From Flavobacterium antarcticum DSM 19726 (GTDB lineage Bacteria; Bacteroidota; Bacteroidia; Flavobacteriales; Flavobacteriaceae): a stretch of DNA of 64,000 nt. The notes under the pieces were generated by a model, which saw only the letters and a program-made list of their open reading frames with translations, ran no database searches and was not told where the DNA came from. A program made the position numbers and the translations under genes. Positions 45,513 through 53,603 of the stretch are shown here, piece by piece. The DNA is taken from NCBI RefSeq assembly GCF_000419685.1, contig NZ_ATTM01000004.1, positions 62,001-126,000 on the forward strand, read 5' to 3'. Position 1 is the first letter of the stretch, and the number at the start of each line of letters is the position of its first letter.

Positions 45513-46044
45513 CTATTAATATTTGTAATTTTTGAACATTTTGTTTCAGTTCACTATCAAGGTCGGCATTAGTAATTCTATTCGTTTCAAGATCAAAATT
45601 TTCATTGAAACTGGGCAACGAAAATACAGCTTGAATATTTGCGTCAAAACGCGTTAAATTATTTTGCGCAATTTCCAAAACACTTTTTCCTCCGCGAGCT
45701 CCTGGAGAAGTTGCCATTAAAAGCATCGGTTTATTTTGAAAAAAACCTTTTTCAATTCTCGAACACCAATCAATCAAATTCTTGAACGCTGCAGCATAAT
45801 TCCCATTGTGTTCAGCTAAAGAAACCACCAAAATATCAGCCGAATTTATTTTCTCTAGAAAAGATTTCGCTTCTTCGGCTTGGCCAATTACCTTTTCAGT
45901 ATCGATGCTAAAAAGTGGTGCTTCATAATGGTTTAAGTCTAACACTTCTACTTCACAATTTTTAAAGAGACTAGAAGCATAGGTCGCTAATTTTTTATTA
46001 ATGGAGTTGGAGTGGTTACTTCCCGCAAAAGCGATAATTTTCAT
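45484..46044 (-). CDS. NAD(P)H-dependent FMN reductase (NADPH-dependent oxidoreductase)
   Basis: 186 aa flavodoxin-like enzyme. FMN-phosphate loop AFAGSNHSNSINKKLA at residues 5-20, the ADILVVSLAEHNGNYAAAFKN segment that stacks on the flavin, and the PMLLMATSPGARGGKSVLEI loop. Related enzymes reduce azo dyes, quinones or chromate; the native electron acceptor is unknown. It overlaps the next gene's start (TIGR02117) by 29 bp, so the two are co-transcribed. Confidence 0.92.
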   Translation of the reverse strand: MKIIAFAGSNHSNSINKKLATYASSLFKNCEVEVLDLNHYEAPLFSIDTEKVIGQAEEAKSFLEKINSADILVVSLAEHNGNYAAAFKNLIDWCSRIEKGFFQNKPMLLMATSPGARGGKSVLEIAQNNLTRFDANIQAVFSLPSFNENFDLETNRITNADLDSELKQNVQKLQILIDEESAYNFS

Positions 46045-46182
46045 AAATTGATTTTTCTTTGGTGTTCAAATTTATTGTAAAGTTAAAAATTTATAATTAC
46101 AACTACGCTCTTAAATTTTATATGATTTGAAAGTTTCAAAGTACGCGTATTTACCAACAAAGCTAAAATGTAGGCAAACAAA

Positions 46183-46212
46183 AAAGCCCGCTGAACTTAA
46201 TCAACGAGCTTT
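46183..46212 (-). terminator. Intrinsic terminator of pepD
   Basis: In minus-strand RNA, AAAGCTCGTTGA pairs completely with TCAGCGGGCTTT using three G-U pairs, followed by a U-run (from the A-run at 46180-46185). It lies 25 bp beyond the pepD stop. Confidence 0.8.
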
Positions 46213-46236
46213 CTTAAAAAATTCTATTTTGGAAAA

Positions 46237-47700
46237 TTAATTTTTCACAGGAATATTTTTCAAAATTTCCAGTACAAATTTCCAGTATTTTTGTGCGGAT
46301 GAAATAGAAGCTCTTTCGTCTGGTGAATGTGCTCCATGAATCGTCGGTCCAAAAGAAATCATATCCATGTCTGGGTAATTTGTCCCTAAAATTCCACATT
46401 CTAAACCTGCGTGACAAGCCACAACTTTTGGTTTTTCGTTGTTTTGTTTTTCGTATAAATCGGTTAAAACATCTAAAATTGGAGAAGTTACATTTGGCGT
46501 CCAACCTGGATAAGATCCTGAAAATTCAACTTCGCAACCCATTAATTCAAATGCAGAACGCAATGCGTTTGCCAAATCCATTTTAGAAGTTTCTACAGAA
46601 GAACGTGTTAAACATCCTACAGAAATTTCACCCTCTTTTACAATAACTCTCGCGATGTTATTTGAAGTTTCCACTAAATCAGCCATATCAGGACTCATTC
46701 TGTAAACTCCGTTGTGAGCGGTATAAAGTGCACGAAGTAAACCTTCTTGAACACCTAAATCCATTATTTTTGTTGGTAAATCCGCTTTTTCAATAGTGAT
46801 GGCTAATTTTGGTTCCATCGTTTTAAATTCGGTTTTGATGTCGCCTATGATTTCTTGCATGTCAAAAACATACGCTTCGTCGTACATTCCTGCAACAACA
46901 ACTGTCGCTACACTTTCACGAGGAATTGCGTTACGCAAACTTCCACCGTTGATTTCCGCAATTTGCAAACCAAAATTTTCAAATGCACCGAAAAGTAAAC
47001 GGTTCATAATCTTGTTCGCGTTTCCTAAACCTTTGTGAATGTCCATTCCTGAATGTCCACCGTTAAGTCCATTAACCGTAATTTTATAAGCAACTGCATC
47101 TTCGGGAACTTCTTCCTCATTATAAGAACGCGTTGCAGTTACGTCAATTCCTCCTGCACAACCTATATCAATTTCATCGTCTTCTTCGGTATCTAAATTT
47201 AAAAGAATTTCACCTGAAAGAACGCCACCTTTTAATCCCATCGCACCGGTCATTCCTGTTTCTTCGTCAATGGTAAACAAAGCTTCTATTGCAGGATGTT
47301 CAATATCTGTCGATTCTAAAATTGCCATAATTGTGGCAACTCCTAAACCGTTATCCGCTCCAAGTGTTGTTCCTTTTGCACGAACCCAGTCGCCATCCAC
47401 GTACATTTCAATTCCTTGTGTGTCAAAATCAAAAATAGTATCAGAATTTTTTTGGTGAACCATGTCTAAATGCGATTGCATCACGATGGTTTTGCGGTTT
47501 TCCATTCCAGCTGTTGCCGGTTTCTTGATGATTACATTTCCGACTTCATCTTCATTGGTTTCCAAACCTAATTTAGTACCAAAGTCTTTCATAAAGGCAA
47601 TTACACGTTCTTCTTTCTTAGAAGGACGAGGAACGGCATTTAAATCGGCAAATTTATTCCAGAGTTGTTGGGGTTCGAGGTTACGAATTTCTTGGCTCAT
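46237..47700 (-). CDS. pepD: Aminoacyl-histidine dipeptidase (PepD, M20 family)
   Basis: 487 aa zinc metallopeptidase that cleaves Xaa-His dipeptides such as carnosine. First metal ligand His77 with Asp79 (MQSHLDMVHQ), bridging Asp116 (TLGADNGLG), catalytic and metal Glu146/Glu147 (TIDEETGMTGAMGL), and the C-terminal FGPTIHGAHSPDERASISS with the last ligand His. Length and motifs match E. coli PepD. An exact -7 box TAACTTTG (minus, 47738-47745) lies upstream. It ends 192 bp before the FMN-reductase gene. Confidence 0.97.
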   Translation of the reverse strand: MSQEIRNLEPQQLWNKFADLNAVPRPSKKEERVIAFMKDFGTKLGLETNEDEVGNVIIKKPATAGMENRKTIVMQSHLDMVHQKNSDTIFDFDTQGIEMYVDGDWVRAKGTTLGADNGLGVATIMAILESTDIEHPAIEALFTIDEETGMTGAMGLKGGVLSGEILLNLDTEEDDEIDIGCAGGIDVTATRSYNEEEVPEDAVAYKITVNGLNGGHSGMDIHKGLGNANKIMNRLLFGAFENFGLQIAEINGGSLRNAIPRESVATVVVAGMYDEAYVFDMQEIIGDIKTEFKTMEPKLAITIEKADLPTKIMDLGVQEGLLRALYTAHNGVYRMSPDMADLVETSNNIARVIVKEGEISVGCLTRSSVETSKMDLANALRSAFELMGCEVEFSGSYPGWTPNVTSPILDVLTDLYEKQNNEKPKVVACHAGLECGILGTNYPDMDMISFGPTIHGAHSPDERASISSAQKYWKFVLEILKNIPVKN

Positions 47701-47776
47701 GCTTATAATTGATTATAAAGTTATGGCCGTAAAGTTACAAAGTTAGTGTGGGAAAGGTCTAAAAATACTGCTAAAA

Positions 47777-48031
47777 TTATGCGATATGTTTTTCGAAAAG
47801 TTTTTTAGCGTCTTGTGTGGAAACATTTCCGACACATTCATTTTTATGAATACATATAATAGGAGCGCTTTTGCAAAATCCTTGGCATTTCATTTTTTGA
47901 ACGGTAACAATATCCGTTAAACCTGCTTCTTGGACTAAATCCTTGAAACATTCTTTGATTTCAGAATTGTATTTGCAACATTTCTTGCCGTCGCAAAATA
48001 GAATTACCTTTTCTTTATTTTTCTTGCCCAT
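47777..48031 (-). CDS. Thioredoxin-like [2Fe-2S] ferredoxin domain protein
   Basis: 84 aa from the ATG at 48031 (an alternative TTG would extend it by 13 residues, with little support). The four cluster-binding cysteines expected for thioredoxin-fold ferredoxins are visible: Cys13 and Cys18 (LFCDGKKCCKY), Cys49 and Cys53 (MKCQGFCKSA). Such small electron carriers occur next to NADH dehydrogenase or hydrogenase genes, but here it is isolated. The basic N-terminus (MGKKNKEKV) lacks a signal, so cytoplasmic. Confidence 0.87.
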   Translation of the reverse strand: MGKKNKEKVILFCDGKKCCKYNSEIKECFKDLVQEAGLTDIVTVQKMKCQGFCKSAPIICIHKNECVGNVSTQDAKKLFEKHIA

Positions 48032-48233
48032 TCGTAATGAATTGAAGTTGTATAAATTAATGCGGGACAAAAATACATTATTATTTTAATCTATTCTAAA
48101 TAAACGATTAATTTTAACAATGTGATTTTTATTTTGCTACCAATTACACGAATTTTCACGAATTTGAACTTGAATTAAAGTGCTATTAATTTTAAAAAAC
48201 CAAAAGATAAAAAAGAGCCGAAAGATTTTAAAA

Positions 48234-48303
48234 TAGCCCCGGTTGAAGCGAGAAATCCTCCCGATTTTTTTCGGGAGATTGAAGCGGAAGACGGGAAAAT
48301 AGA
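48234..48303. repeat. Palindromic intergenic element with CTCCCGA/TCGGGAG core
   Basis: A central hairpin (CTCCCGA at 48258-48264, TCGGGAG at 48271-48277, loop of Ts) is flanked by TTGAAGCG on both sides in direct orientation (48243-48250 and 48279-48286) and by AGCCCCGG at the left end and GACGGGAAAATAGAT at the right. This matches a repeat type I recall from many Flavobacterium genomes (AGCCCCGAT...GAAGCG...GCGGGA..AGCT). It lies in the 330-bp divergent gap between the ferredoxin and DUF3810 genes, which otherwise shows no gene. Confidence 0.75.
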
Positions 48304-48400
48304 TTAAAAAACTCACAATTGATTTGCTCCAAATACTAATATCAGAGTTGTTTTAGGATTCGAAAACTATTTATTACATTAGCTTCATTAAAATAAGAAG

Positions 48401-49468
48401 ATGAAAAACCGTCGGTTGGGTTGGGTGATTTTTTTGGGAATTCAGATTGTAGTAATTCAAACTTTACAATTGATACCGGAATTTGTTGAACGTTTTTACA
48501 GCAATGGCTTCTACCCTATTATTGCCGAATTTTCACGACATTTATTGACTGGTATTTCATTTTCTGTAGGCGATTTAATTTATTTTATTGCAGGTTTTTT
48601 TCTGTTGAAATGGATTGTAAACTTATTTCGAAAGCCTAAAAACTGGAAAATAATAGCTTTTCAGGTTGCAAGAGGTTTGAGTATTTTCTATTTTCTATTT
48701 CATATTCTTTGGGCATTTAATTATTACAGAGTACCTCTTTTTGATAAGATGAATATCGAGAAGGAATATAGTGATGCTGATTTACTGCGTTTTACAAAAG
48801 AAATGATCAAGCAGACAAATGCAATTCAAGTTGCCATAACTAAAAATCCAAATGCAAAAGTCGTAAATCCTGGAACTCAACAAGAAATTTTCGAATTCAG
48901 CATTGACGGATATGAAAATTTAGCTAAAAAGCATTCCTTTTTCGATTACAGAAATAGAAGTATAAAGAAATCTATGATTAGTTTGCCTCTTTCCTACATG
49001 GGTTTTTCTGGCTATTTAAATCCTTTTACCAATGAAGCCCAAGTAAACGATCGAATTCCTACAGTGAATTTTCCTTTTACGGTTTGTCACGAAATGGCTC
49101 ATCAAATTGGGTATGCTTCTGAGAGTGAAGCAAATTTTATTGGCTTTTTAGCAGTGACACAGAATGAGAATCTGTACTTTAAATATGCGGGATACAGCAG
49201 TGCTTTACGCTATTGTTTGCGCAACTGGGAAGTTAGAAATCCAATACTTGGCAAACAATTATTTAAAGAAATCAATCCGGGAGTAATTCAAAACTATAAA
49301 GATTCAGCAGCACATTGGGAACAATATGAAACCTTTATTGAAGATGGCTTTAAGTTTTTCTACGATCATTTTTTGAAAGTAAATCAGCAAGAAGATGGAT
49401 TAGAGAGTTACAGTAAATTTCTAAATCTGCTGATTAATTATTCCAAAAACAATCCAATTGTGTCTTAA
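48401..49468 (+). CDS. DUF3810 membrane protein with HExxH motif
   Basis: 355 aa. Three N-terminal membrane helices (WVIFLGIQIVVIQTLQLIP; VGDLIYFIAGFFLLKWIV; GLSIFYFLFHILWAFNYYR), then a soluble domain. At about 228-246 it has FTVCHEMAHQIGYASESEAN, i.e. HEMAH plus a Glu ten residues on, the zinc site of a metallopeptidase. The conserved GFSGYLNPFTNEAQVN segment lies before it. I recognise the family as DUF3810. Substrate unknown; the site would face the periplasm if helices are in-out-in. Followed 57 bp later by an ECF sigma gene. Confidence 0.9.
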   Translation: MKNRRLGWVIFLGIQIVVIQTLQLIPEFVERFYSNGFYPIIAEFSRHLLTGISFSVGDLIYFIAGFFLLKWIVNLFRKPKNWKIIAFQVARGLSIFYFLFHILWAFNYYRVPLFDKMNIEKEYSDADLLRFTKEMIKQTNAIQVAITKNPNAKVVNPGTQQEIFEFSIDGYENLAKKHSFFDYRNRSIKKSMISLPLSYMGFSGYLNPFTNEAQVNDRIPTVNFPFTVCHEMAHQIGYASESEANFIGFLAVTQNENLYFKYAGYSSALRYCLRNWEVRNPILGKQLFKEINPGVIQNYKDSAAHWEQYETFIEDGFKFFYDHFLKVNQQEDGLESYSKFLNLLINYSKNNPIVS

Positions 49469-49525
49469 AAATCTAAATTTTCAAATTTCTGTAACAAATC
49501 CGTTACAAAACCTACTAATGACAAT

Positions 49526-50020
49526 ATGAGTGCTTCTTTAGAACAATCTTTTGTAAAACAACTTCAGGAAAATCAGAATATCATCCACAAAATTTGTCGG
49601 TTGTATACTTCTGGCGACGATGAGCACAAAGATTTGTTTCAGGAAATAACGATTCAACTTTGGAAAGCCTTTCCAAAATTCAGAGGCGATAGTAAATTTT
49701 CAACGTGGGCTTACCGTGTCGCTTTAAATACTGCAATTACTTTGTACCGGAAAAGTAAGCGTTCCATTGCGACAACAGAATACGACACGACCAAACATTT
49801 TTTTAAAGCAGAAGATTATAATTATGAAGAGGAAGAGCAACTCAAATTATTGTATAAAGCAGTTTATCAATTAAATGACATTGAAAAAGCGCTTGTATTT
49901 ATGTATCTTGAGGATAAAAATTACGAAGAAATAGCGGAAACGTTAGGAATTAGCGAAGTGAATGCACGAGTGAAGATGAACCGCATTAAAGGAAAATTAA
50001 AGAAAATTTTAAATCCGTAA
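49526..50020 (+). CDS. ECF-type RNA polymerase sigma factor
   Basis: 164 aa group 4 sigma factor. Region 2: KICRLYTSGDDEHKDLFQEI, TIQLWKAFPKFRGDSKFSTW and AYRVALNTAITLYRK (about 22-78); region 4: YQLNDIEKALVFMYLEDKNY with helix-turn-helix YEEIAETLGISEVNARVKMN (about 112-160). Followed after 13 bp by a four-helix membrane protein that probably controls it. Starts at an ATG 57 bp after DUF3810. Distinct from the sigma factor at 4684: little similarity outside the core regions. Confidence 0.94.
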   Translation: MSASLEQSFVKQLQENQNIIHKICRLYTSGDDEHKDLFQEITIQLWKAFPKFRGDSKFSTWAYRVALNTAITLYRKSKRSIATTEYDTTKHFFKAEDYNYEEEEQLKLLYKAVYQLNDIEKALVFMYLEDKNYEEIAETLGISEVNARVKMNRIKGKLKKILNP

Positions 50021-50033
50021 GGAAAAAAAATAT

Positions 50034-50675
50034 ATGGAAGAGTTAGATCTATTAAAGAAACACTGGAAGAAAGACGAAAGTTCCTTTGAGCAAGTTTCTG
50101 AAAAACAAATATATAAAATGATTCACAAGAGTTCCAGCTCTATTGTGAAATGGATTTTTATTATCAGTATTGTAGAGTTTTTGTTTTGGTCCGTTTTATC
50201 GTTTTGTATGAAAGATGGTGAAGTCATGCGGCAGTTTGACGCTTATCATGTGGAACACATTATGACGCCGTTTATGATTATTGGTTATGTTGGACTGGCG
50301 TACTTTTTCTTTCAATTTTATTTGAATTACCGCAAAATTACTGCCACAGACAACGTCCAGAAACTAATAAATACGATTTTAAAAACACGTAAAAAAGTAC
50401 ATCAGTATGTATGGTTTAACATTATATATGCAGTTTGTAGCGCTGTAATCGTTTTGTTTATTCAATTTAATCACGACGAGCGAATTATCGAAATGATTGA
50501 AATGTCGGAAAAGAACAACAGTACTGTTTTAATTTACGCAATTTACATTGGAATAACGATTTTGTTCCTGTCGATATTCATCGCATTTATTTGGTTATTT
50601 TACCGTCTTATCTACGGAATATTACTAAAGCAACTTTATAAAAATTACCAGGAATTAAAGAAAATCGATTATTAG
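50034..50675 (+). CDS. Four-TM membrane protein, putative anti-sigma factor
   Basis: 213 aa, family not named. A soluble N-terminal 36 residues (MEELDLLKKHWKKDESSFEQ) rich in Lys/Glu/Asp, then four helices: WIFIISIVEFLFWSVLSF, MTPFMIIGYVGLAYFFFQFY, YVWFNIIYAVCSAVIVLFIQ and TVLIYAIYIGITILFLSIFI. The N-terminal LLKKHWKKDESSF motif is like that of other Bacteroidota proteins encoded just after ECF sigma genes. The position, 13 bp downstream, makes an anti-sigma role likely (inference). No ZAS zinc motif. Confidence 0.78.
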   Translation: MEELDLLKKHWKKDESSFEQVSEKQIYKMIHKSSSSIVKWIFIISIVEFLFWSVLSFCMKDGEVMRQFDAYHVEHIMTPFMIIGYVGLAYFFFQFYLNYRKITATDNVQKLINTILKTRKKVHQYVWFNIIYAVCSAVIVLFIQFNHDERIIEMIEMSEKNNSTVLIYAIYIGITILFLSIFIAFIWLFYRLIYGILLKQLYKNYQELKKIDY

Positions 50676-50710
50676 ATTTAATTTCACAACCTATAATCAA
50701 ACTTAAATTT

Positions 50711-51565
50711 ATGAAAAATCTATTTATTTTAGCGTTAAGCTTGCTATCAATTGTAGCGTTTGGACAGAATGACAACTCACTTTTGTATAAAATTTCTGGC
50801 AACGGAATTGAAAAACCGTCTTATGTTTTTGGAACCATCCACATCAGTTGTAATGCCAAATTAGATGATGAGATTTTAAATGCATTGGATAATACTTCTC
50901 AAATGTATCTAGAGCTTGATATGGACGATCCGGAAATGCAAACAAATGTGATGAAAAGCATGAGCATGAAAGACGGAGTAACTATAAAGTCATTAGTTTC
51001 AGAAGAAGATTACTACATGTTAGATAAGTATTTAATGTCTAAAATGAGGGTTTCGGCAGATCTATTTAATACATACAAACCGTTTCTTGTGAGCTCCATG
51101 TTTCTAACTACTTTATTGGATTGTTCTCCTGAATCGTTTGAAAATGAATTAGTAAAAGTTTCAAAAGCACAGAAGGAACCTGTTTACGGATTAGAAACTG
51201 TTGCCGAGCAAATGGCTATTTTTGATAAAATCCCTTATAAAGTGCAAGCTAGAGAATTGATCAACTCCGTGAAAAATGACTTTCAAGAGGATAAAGTAGA
51301 ATTAGATGAATTATTACACGTTTACGCTGATAAAAACTTAGATGAAATGGAGCGTCTTTCCAAAAAAAGTAAAAGTGCTATTATGACTGATTATGAGGAC
51401 TTACTTCTTAAAAATCGAAATGAAAGATGGATTCCAAAAATAGAAAAAATAAGTAAAGAGAAACCTACTTTCTATGGTGTTGGTGCCGCACATTTAATAG
51501 GAGAATTCGGTATTATTAATTTACTACGTAAAAAGGGTTACAAAGTAGAAGCGATTATAAATTAA
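50711..51565 (+). CDS. TraB/GumN family protein
   Basis: 284 aa with a Sec signal peptide (LSLLSIVAFGQ-N, cleavage near residue 19). The family is an ancient erythromycin-esterase/EreA-like fold of TraB/PrgY/GumN; the markers are the N-terminal YVFGTIHISC (about 37-46) with the conserved GTIH and the C-terminal FYGVGAAHLIGEFGIINLLRKKGY, in overlapping parts. Zn-dependent peptidase activity has been suggested for the family, based on the GxxH and ExxE motifs. Follows the putative anti-sigma gene by 35 bp and overlaps the convergent acyltransferase gene by 4 bp. Confidence 0.9.
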   Translation: MKNLFILALSLLSIVAFGQNDNSLLYKISGNGIEKPSYVFGTIHISCNAKLDDEILNALDNTSQMYLELDMDDPEMQTNVMKSMSMKDGVTIKSLVSEEDYYMLDKYLMSKMRVSADLFNTYKPFLVSSMFLTTLLDCSPESFENELVKVSKAQKEPVYGLETVAEQMAIFDKIPYKVQARELINSVKNDFQEDKVELDELLHVYADKNLDEMERLSKKSKSAIMTDYEDLLLKNRNERWIPKIEKISKEKPTFYGVGAAHLIGEFGIINLLRKKGYKVEAIIN

Positions 51566-52374
51566 TCTGCTTTATAGCTGTAACGCCTTTGCTCATTAAG
51601 TTGTTCCACTTCTTCTTGAATTTGGACTGGAATTACTTTTAAGAACGAAGGATGTTGCTCTATTGCGAACTCTACTTTTTCTACAATTTCTTCAATTGTG
51701 TCATTTTCATAATCAATTTGCAACGGTTCTTTAATGATAAAGGATTGTAGAATTCCTTTCTTTTTTAACCGCAAACCTTTCTTATCAAATGAGCGTCTGA
51801 AACCGTCAATAACGATAGGAATTACAATAGGTTTGTACGTTTTAATAATATGAGCGGTCCCTTTTCTTACTGGTTTAAACGACTTTGTGGTTCCTTGTGG
51901 AAACGTAATTACCCAACCATCTTCTAAAGCAATTCTGATGTTTTCTGTATCATTTGGATTTACATTCCGCTGCACATCTTTTCCTTCGCAACGCCAAGTT
52001 CGATCCACAGTAATCGCTCCCGCATAGGACATGATTCGTGGAAGAATTCCGGATTGCATTGTTTCTTTTGCCGCTACATAATAGAGATTAAGTTTAGGAT
52101 TCCATATGTATCCAATGTTTTTTATATTGTCCACTCGACCGCTCAAGCTCGCATTAAAAACATGTACCATGGCAACAACATCAGCAAAATAAGTCTGGTG
52201 ATTGGAAATAAAAAGCACATTACTATTAGGTAAGCTTTTTATAATTTCAGATCCTTCAATTTGCAATTCGTTGAAACCGCGATATCTTCTGTGTGTTAAA
52301 GCAGCAAAGATTCGGATCAACCATTTTTTGACAAAAAGTATATGACCAAAAGGTCCTCGTTTAAACAATCCCAT
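51562..52374 (-). CDS. PlsC-like 1-acyl-glycerol-3-phosphate acyltransferase (divergent)
   Basis: 270 aa from the ATG at 52374; a TTG 21 bp upstream gives a longer reading with no merit. Acyltransferase blocks are recognisable but altered: block I is SNHQTYFADVV, where His and Asp are five residues apart instead of four; block III is VITFPQGTTKS, with FPEGTRS changed to Q and T. Block II (GAITVDRTWR) and block IV (PIVIPIVIDGF) look normal. A basic N-terminus suggests peripheral membrane binding. It may still acylate, perhaps a different acceptor, or have lost activity. Convergent with TraB (4 bp overlap). Confidence 0.82.
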   Translation of the reverse strand: MGLFKRGPFGHILFVKKWLIRIFAALTHRRYRGFNELQIEGSEIIKSLPNSNVLFISNHQTYFADVVAMVHVFNASLSGRVDNIKNIGYIWNPKLNLYYVAAKETMQSGILPRIMSYAGAITVDRTWRCEGKDVQRNVNPNDTENIRIALEDGWVITFPQGTTKSFKPVRKGTAHIIKTYKPIVIPIVIDGFRRSFDKKGLRLKKKGILQSFIIKEPLQIDYENDTIEEIVEKVEFAIEQHPSFLKVIPVQIQEEVEQLNEQRRYSYKAD

Positions 52375-52424
52375 AAAGGAAATTTTTATATACAATAGCC
52401 TACAAAAGTAGCAAAACTATTGCA

Positions 52425-53063
52425 TCACAACACTTTTTTAAGCACTTCTTTTAACTCACTCAGCATCATTCCGGTAGCTCCCCAAACAATATGATCACCA
52501 AATTTAAATACCGGAAGTTCAATTTCTTTCATATAAGATGTTTCCATAATTTGAGTGGTAAAATTATGTTCATTTAAAAAATCTTTTAAAGACAATTCGA
52601 TGATTCCAAAAACTTCTCGCGGATCAGGGTTGAAAATTAATTCATCAGTACTGTATCCTAAAAATGGTAAAACTGTAAAATTACTTGGCGGAATATACAA
52701 ATCTGAAAATGCTTTTACGATTGAAATTTGTTCTGGAGCAATACCAATTTCTTCATGTGTCTCACGTAAAGCGGTCGCTTCCATGTTTATGTCAAAAGTT
52801 TCTACTTTGCCTCCAGGAAAACCAATTTGGGACGAATGAACACCCGGATAGGAATTTCTAACAATTAAAACCAAATGTGTTTCTGCATTTTTTGGATAAA
52901 AAAGCATCAAAACAGCCGCTTTTCTTGGGTTGAACTCCGCGGGATCATTTTTCTTTATAAACGCTAATCTTTCGGGTGGAGACATTTTTTCATGTGCTTC
53001 TTCGCCTATCAGGTTTTCTTTTGCTATTTTTGGAATGTAATTGAGAAATTCTGTGAAAATCAT
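52425..53063 (-). CDS. CoA pyrophosphatase (NUDIX hydrolase)
   Basis: 212 aa. NUDIX box GGKVETFDINMEATALRETHEE then IGI (about 82-107), with Glu metal ligands REXXEE. The CoA-specific upstream motif is seen as LVLIVRNSYPGVHSSQIGFPGG (overlapping parts), typical of NudL-like CoA diphosphatases that split CoA into phosphopantetheine and 3',5'-ADP. Lies 50 bp upstream of the acyltransferase gene, same strand; the two may be co-transcribed and share acyl-CoA/CoA metabolism (inference). Confidence 0.93.
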   Translation of the reverse strand: MIFTEFLNYIPKIAKENLIGEEAHEKMSPPERLAFIKKNDPAEFNPRKAAVLMLFYPKNAETHLVLIVRNSYPGVHSSQIGFPGGKVETFDINMEATALRETHEEIGIAPEQISIVKAFSDLYIPPSNFTVLPFLGYSTDELIFNPDPREVFGIIELSLKDFLNEHNFTTQIMETSYMKEIELPVFKFGDHIVWGATGMMLSELKEVLKKVL

Positions 53064-53122
53064 TTTACTTATTTTAAAAAATCTAAATTACAAAAAATCC
53101 TTCATTATTAGTTTCCCAAATT

Positions 53123-53566
53123 ATGTTTAGTAAAGCCGACTCACAAAAAATAAAAAGAGAATTCTGGATTGAATTTGCACAAGTTTATCCGAGGAAATGG
53201 ATGTTGTATGACACAAAAATCAAAGATTTCTCGTTCAAATTCTATGTGGATAATAAAAAAGCCCAAGTTACGCTGGACATCGAACCAAGAGATGAACAAA
53301 AAAGAAAAATCTACTTCGAGAAAATTGAATCTCTGAAGCAGATTTTATTTGATGATTTTATGAAGAATGCTATTTTTGAGCGTCATTTCCATTTAGAAAC
53401 GGGAAAAGAAATCAGTAAAATATGGGTCGAAAAAACCGGTATTAGTGTTTTTAATAAAAATACTTGGCCTGAAATCTTCGTCTTTTTCAACGAAAAGATG
53501 GATGCTTTTGAGCGGTTTTTTGAAGAATATAAAGACTACATCGAGGATTTAGAGCTAAATGTTTAG
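53123..53566 (+). CDS. DUF4268 domain protein
   Basis: 147 aa, made of a single DUF4268 domain as I recognise it: FWIEFAQVYPRKWMLYDTKI, FYVDNKKAQVTLDIEPRDEQ and EIFVFFNEKMDAFERFFEEY. Members are often found at the C-terminus of restriction-type PD-(D/E)XK proteins, but here the domain is free-standing with no nuclease half and no methylase nearby. Charge-rich, no signal or membrane segment. Function unknown. Divergent from the CoA pyrophosphatase gene, 59 bp apart. Confidence 0.85.
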   Translation: MFSKADSQKIKREFWIEFAQVYPRKWMLYDTKIKDFSFKFYVDNKKAQVTLDIEPRDEQKRKIYFEKIESLKQILFDDFMKNAIFERHFHLETGKEISKIWVEKTGISVFNKNTWPEIFVFFNEKMDAFERFFEEYKDYIEDLELNV

Positions 53567-53603
53567 AAGAATATTATCTTTTACAATCGAAGTCGTTTTA
53601 AAA

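Noticed and set aside
53123..53566. DUF4268 gene as part of a defence island
   Set aside because: Only a lone domain among housekeeping genes; no nuclease, methylase or mobility genes around it.
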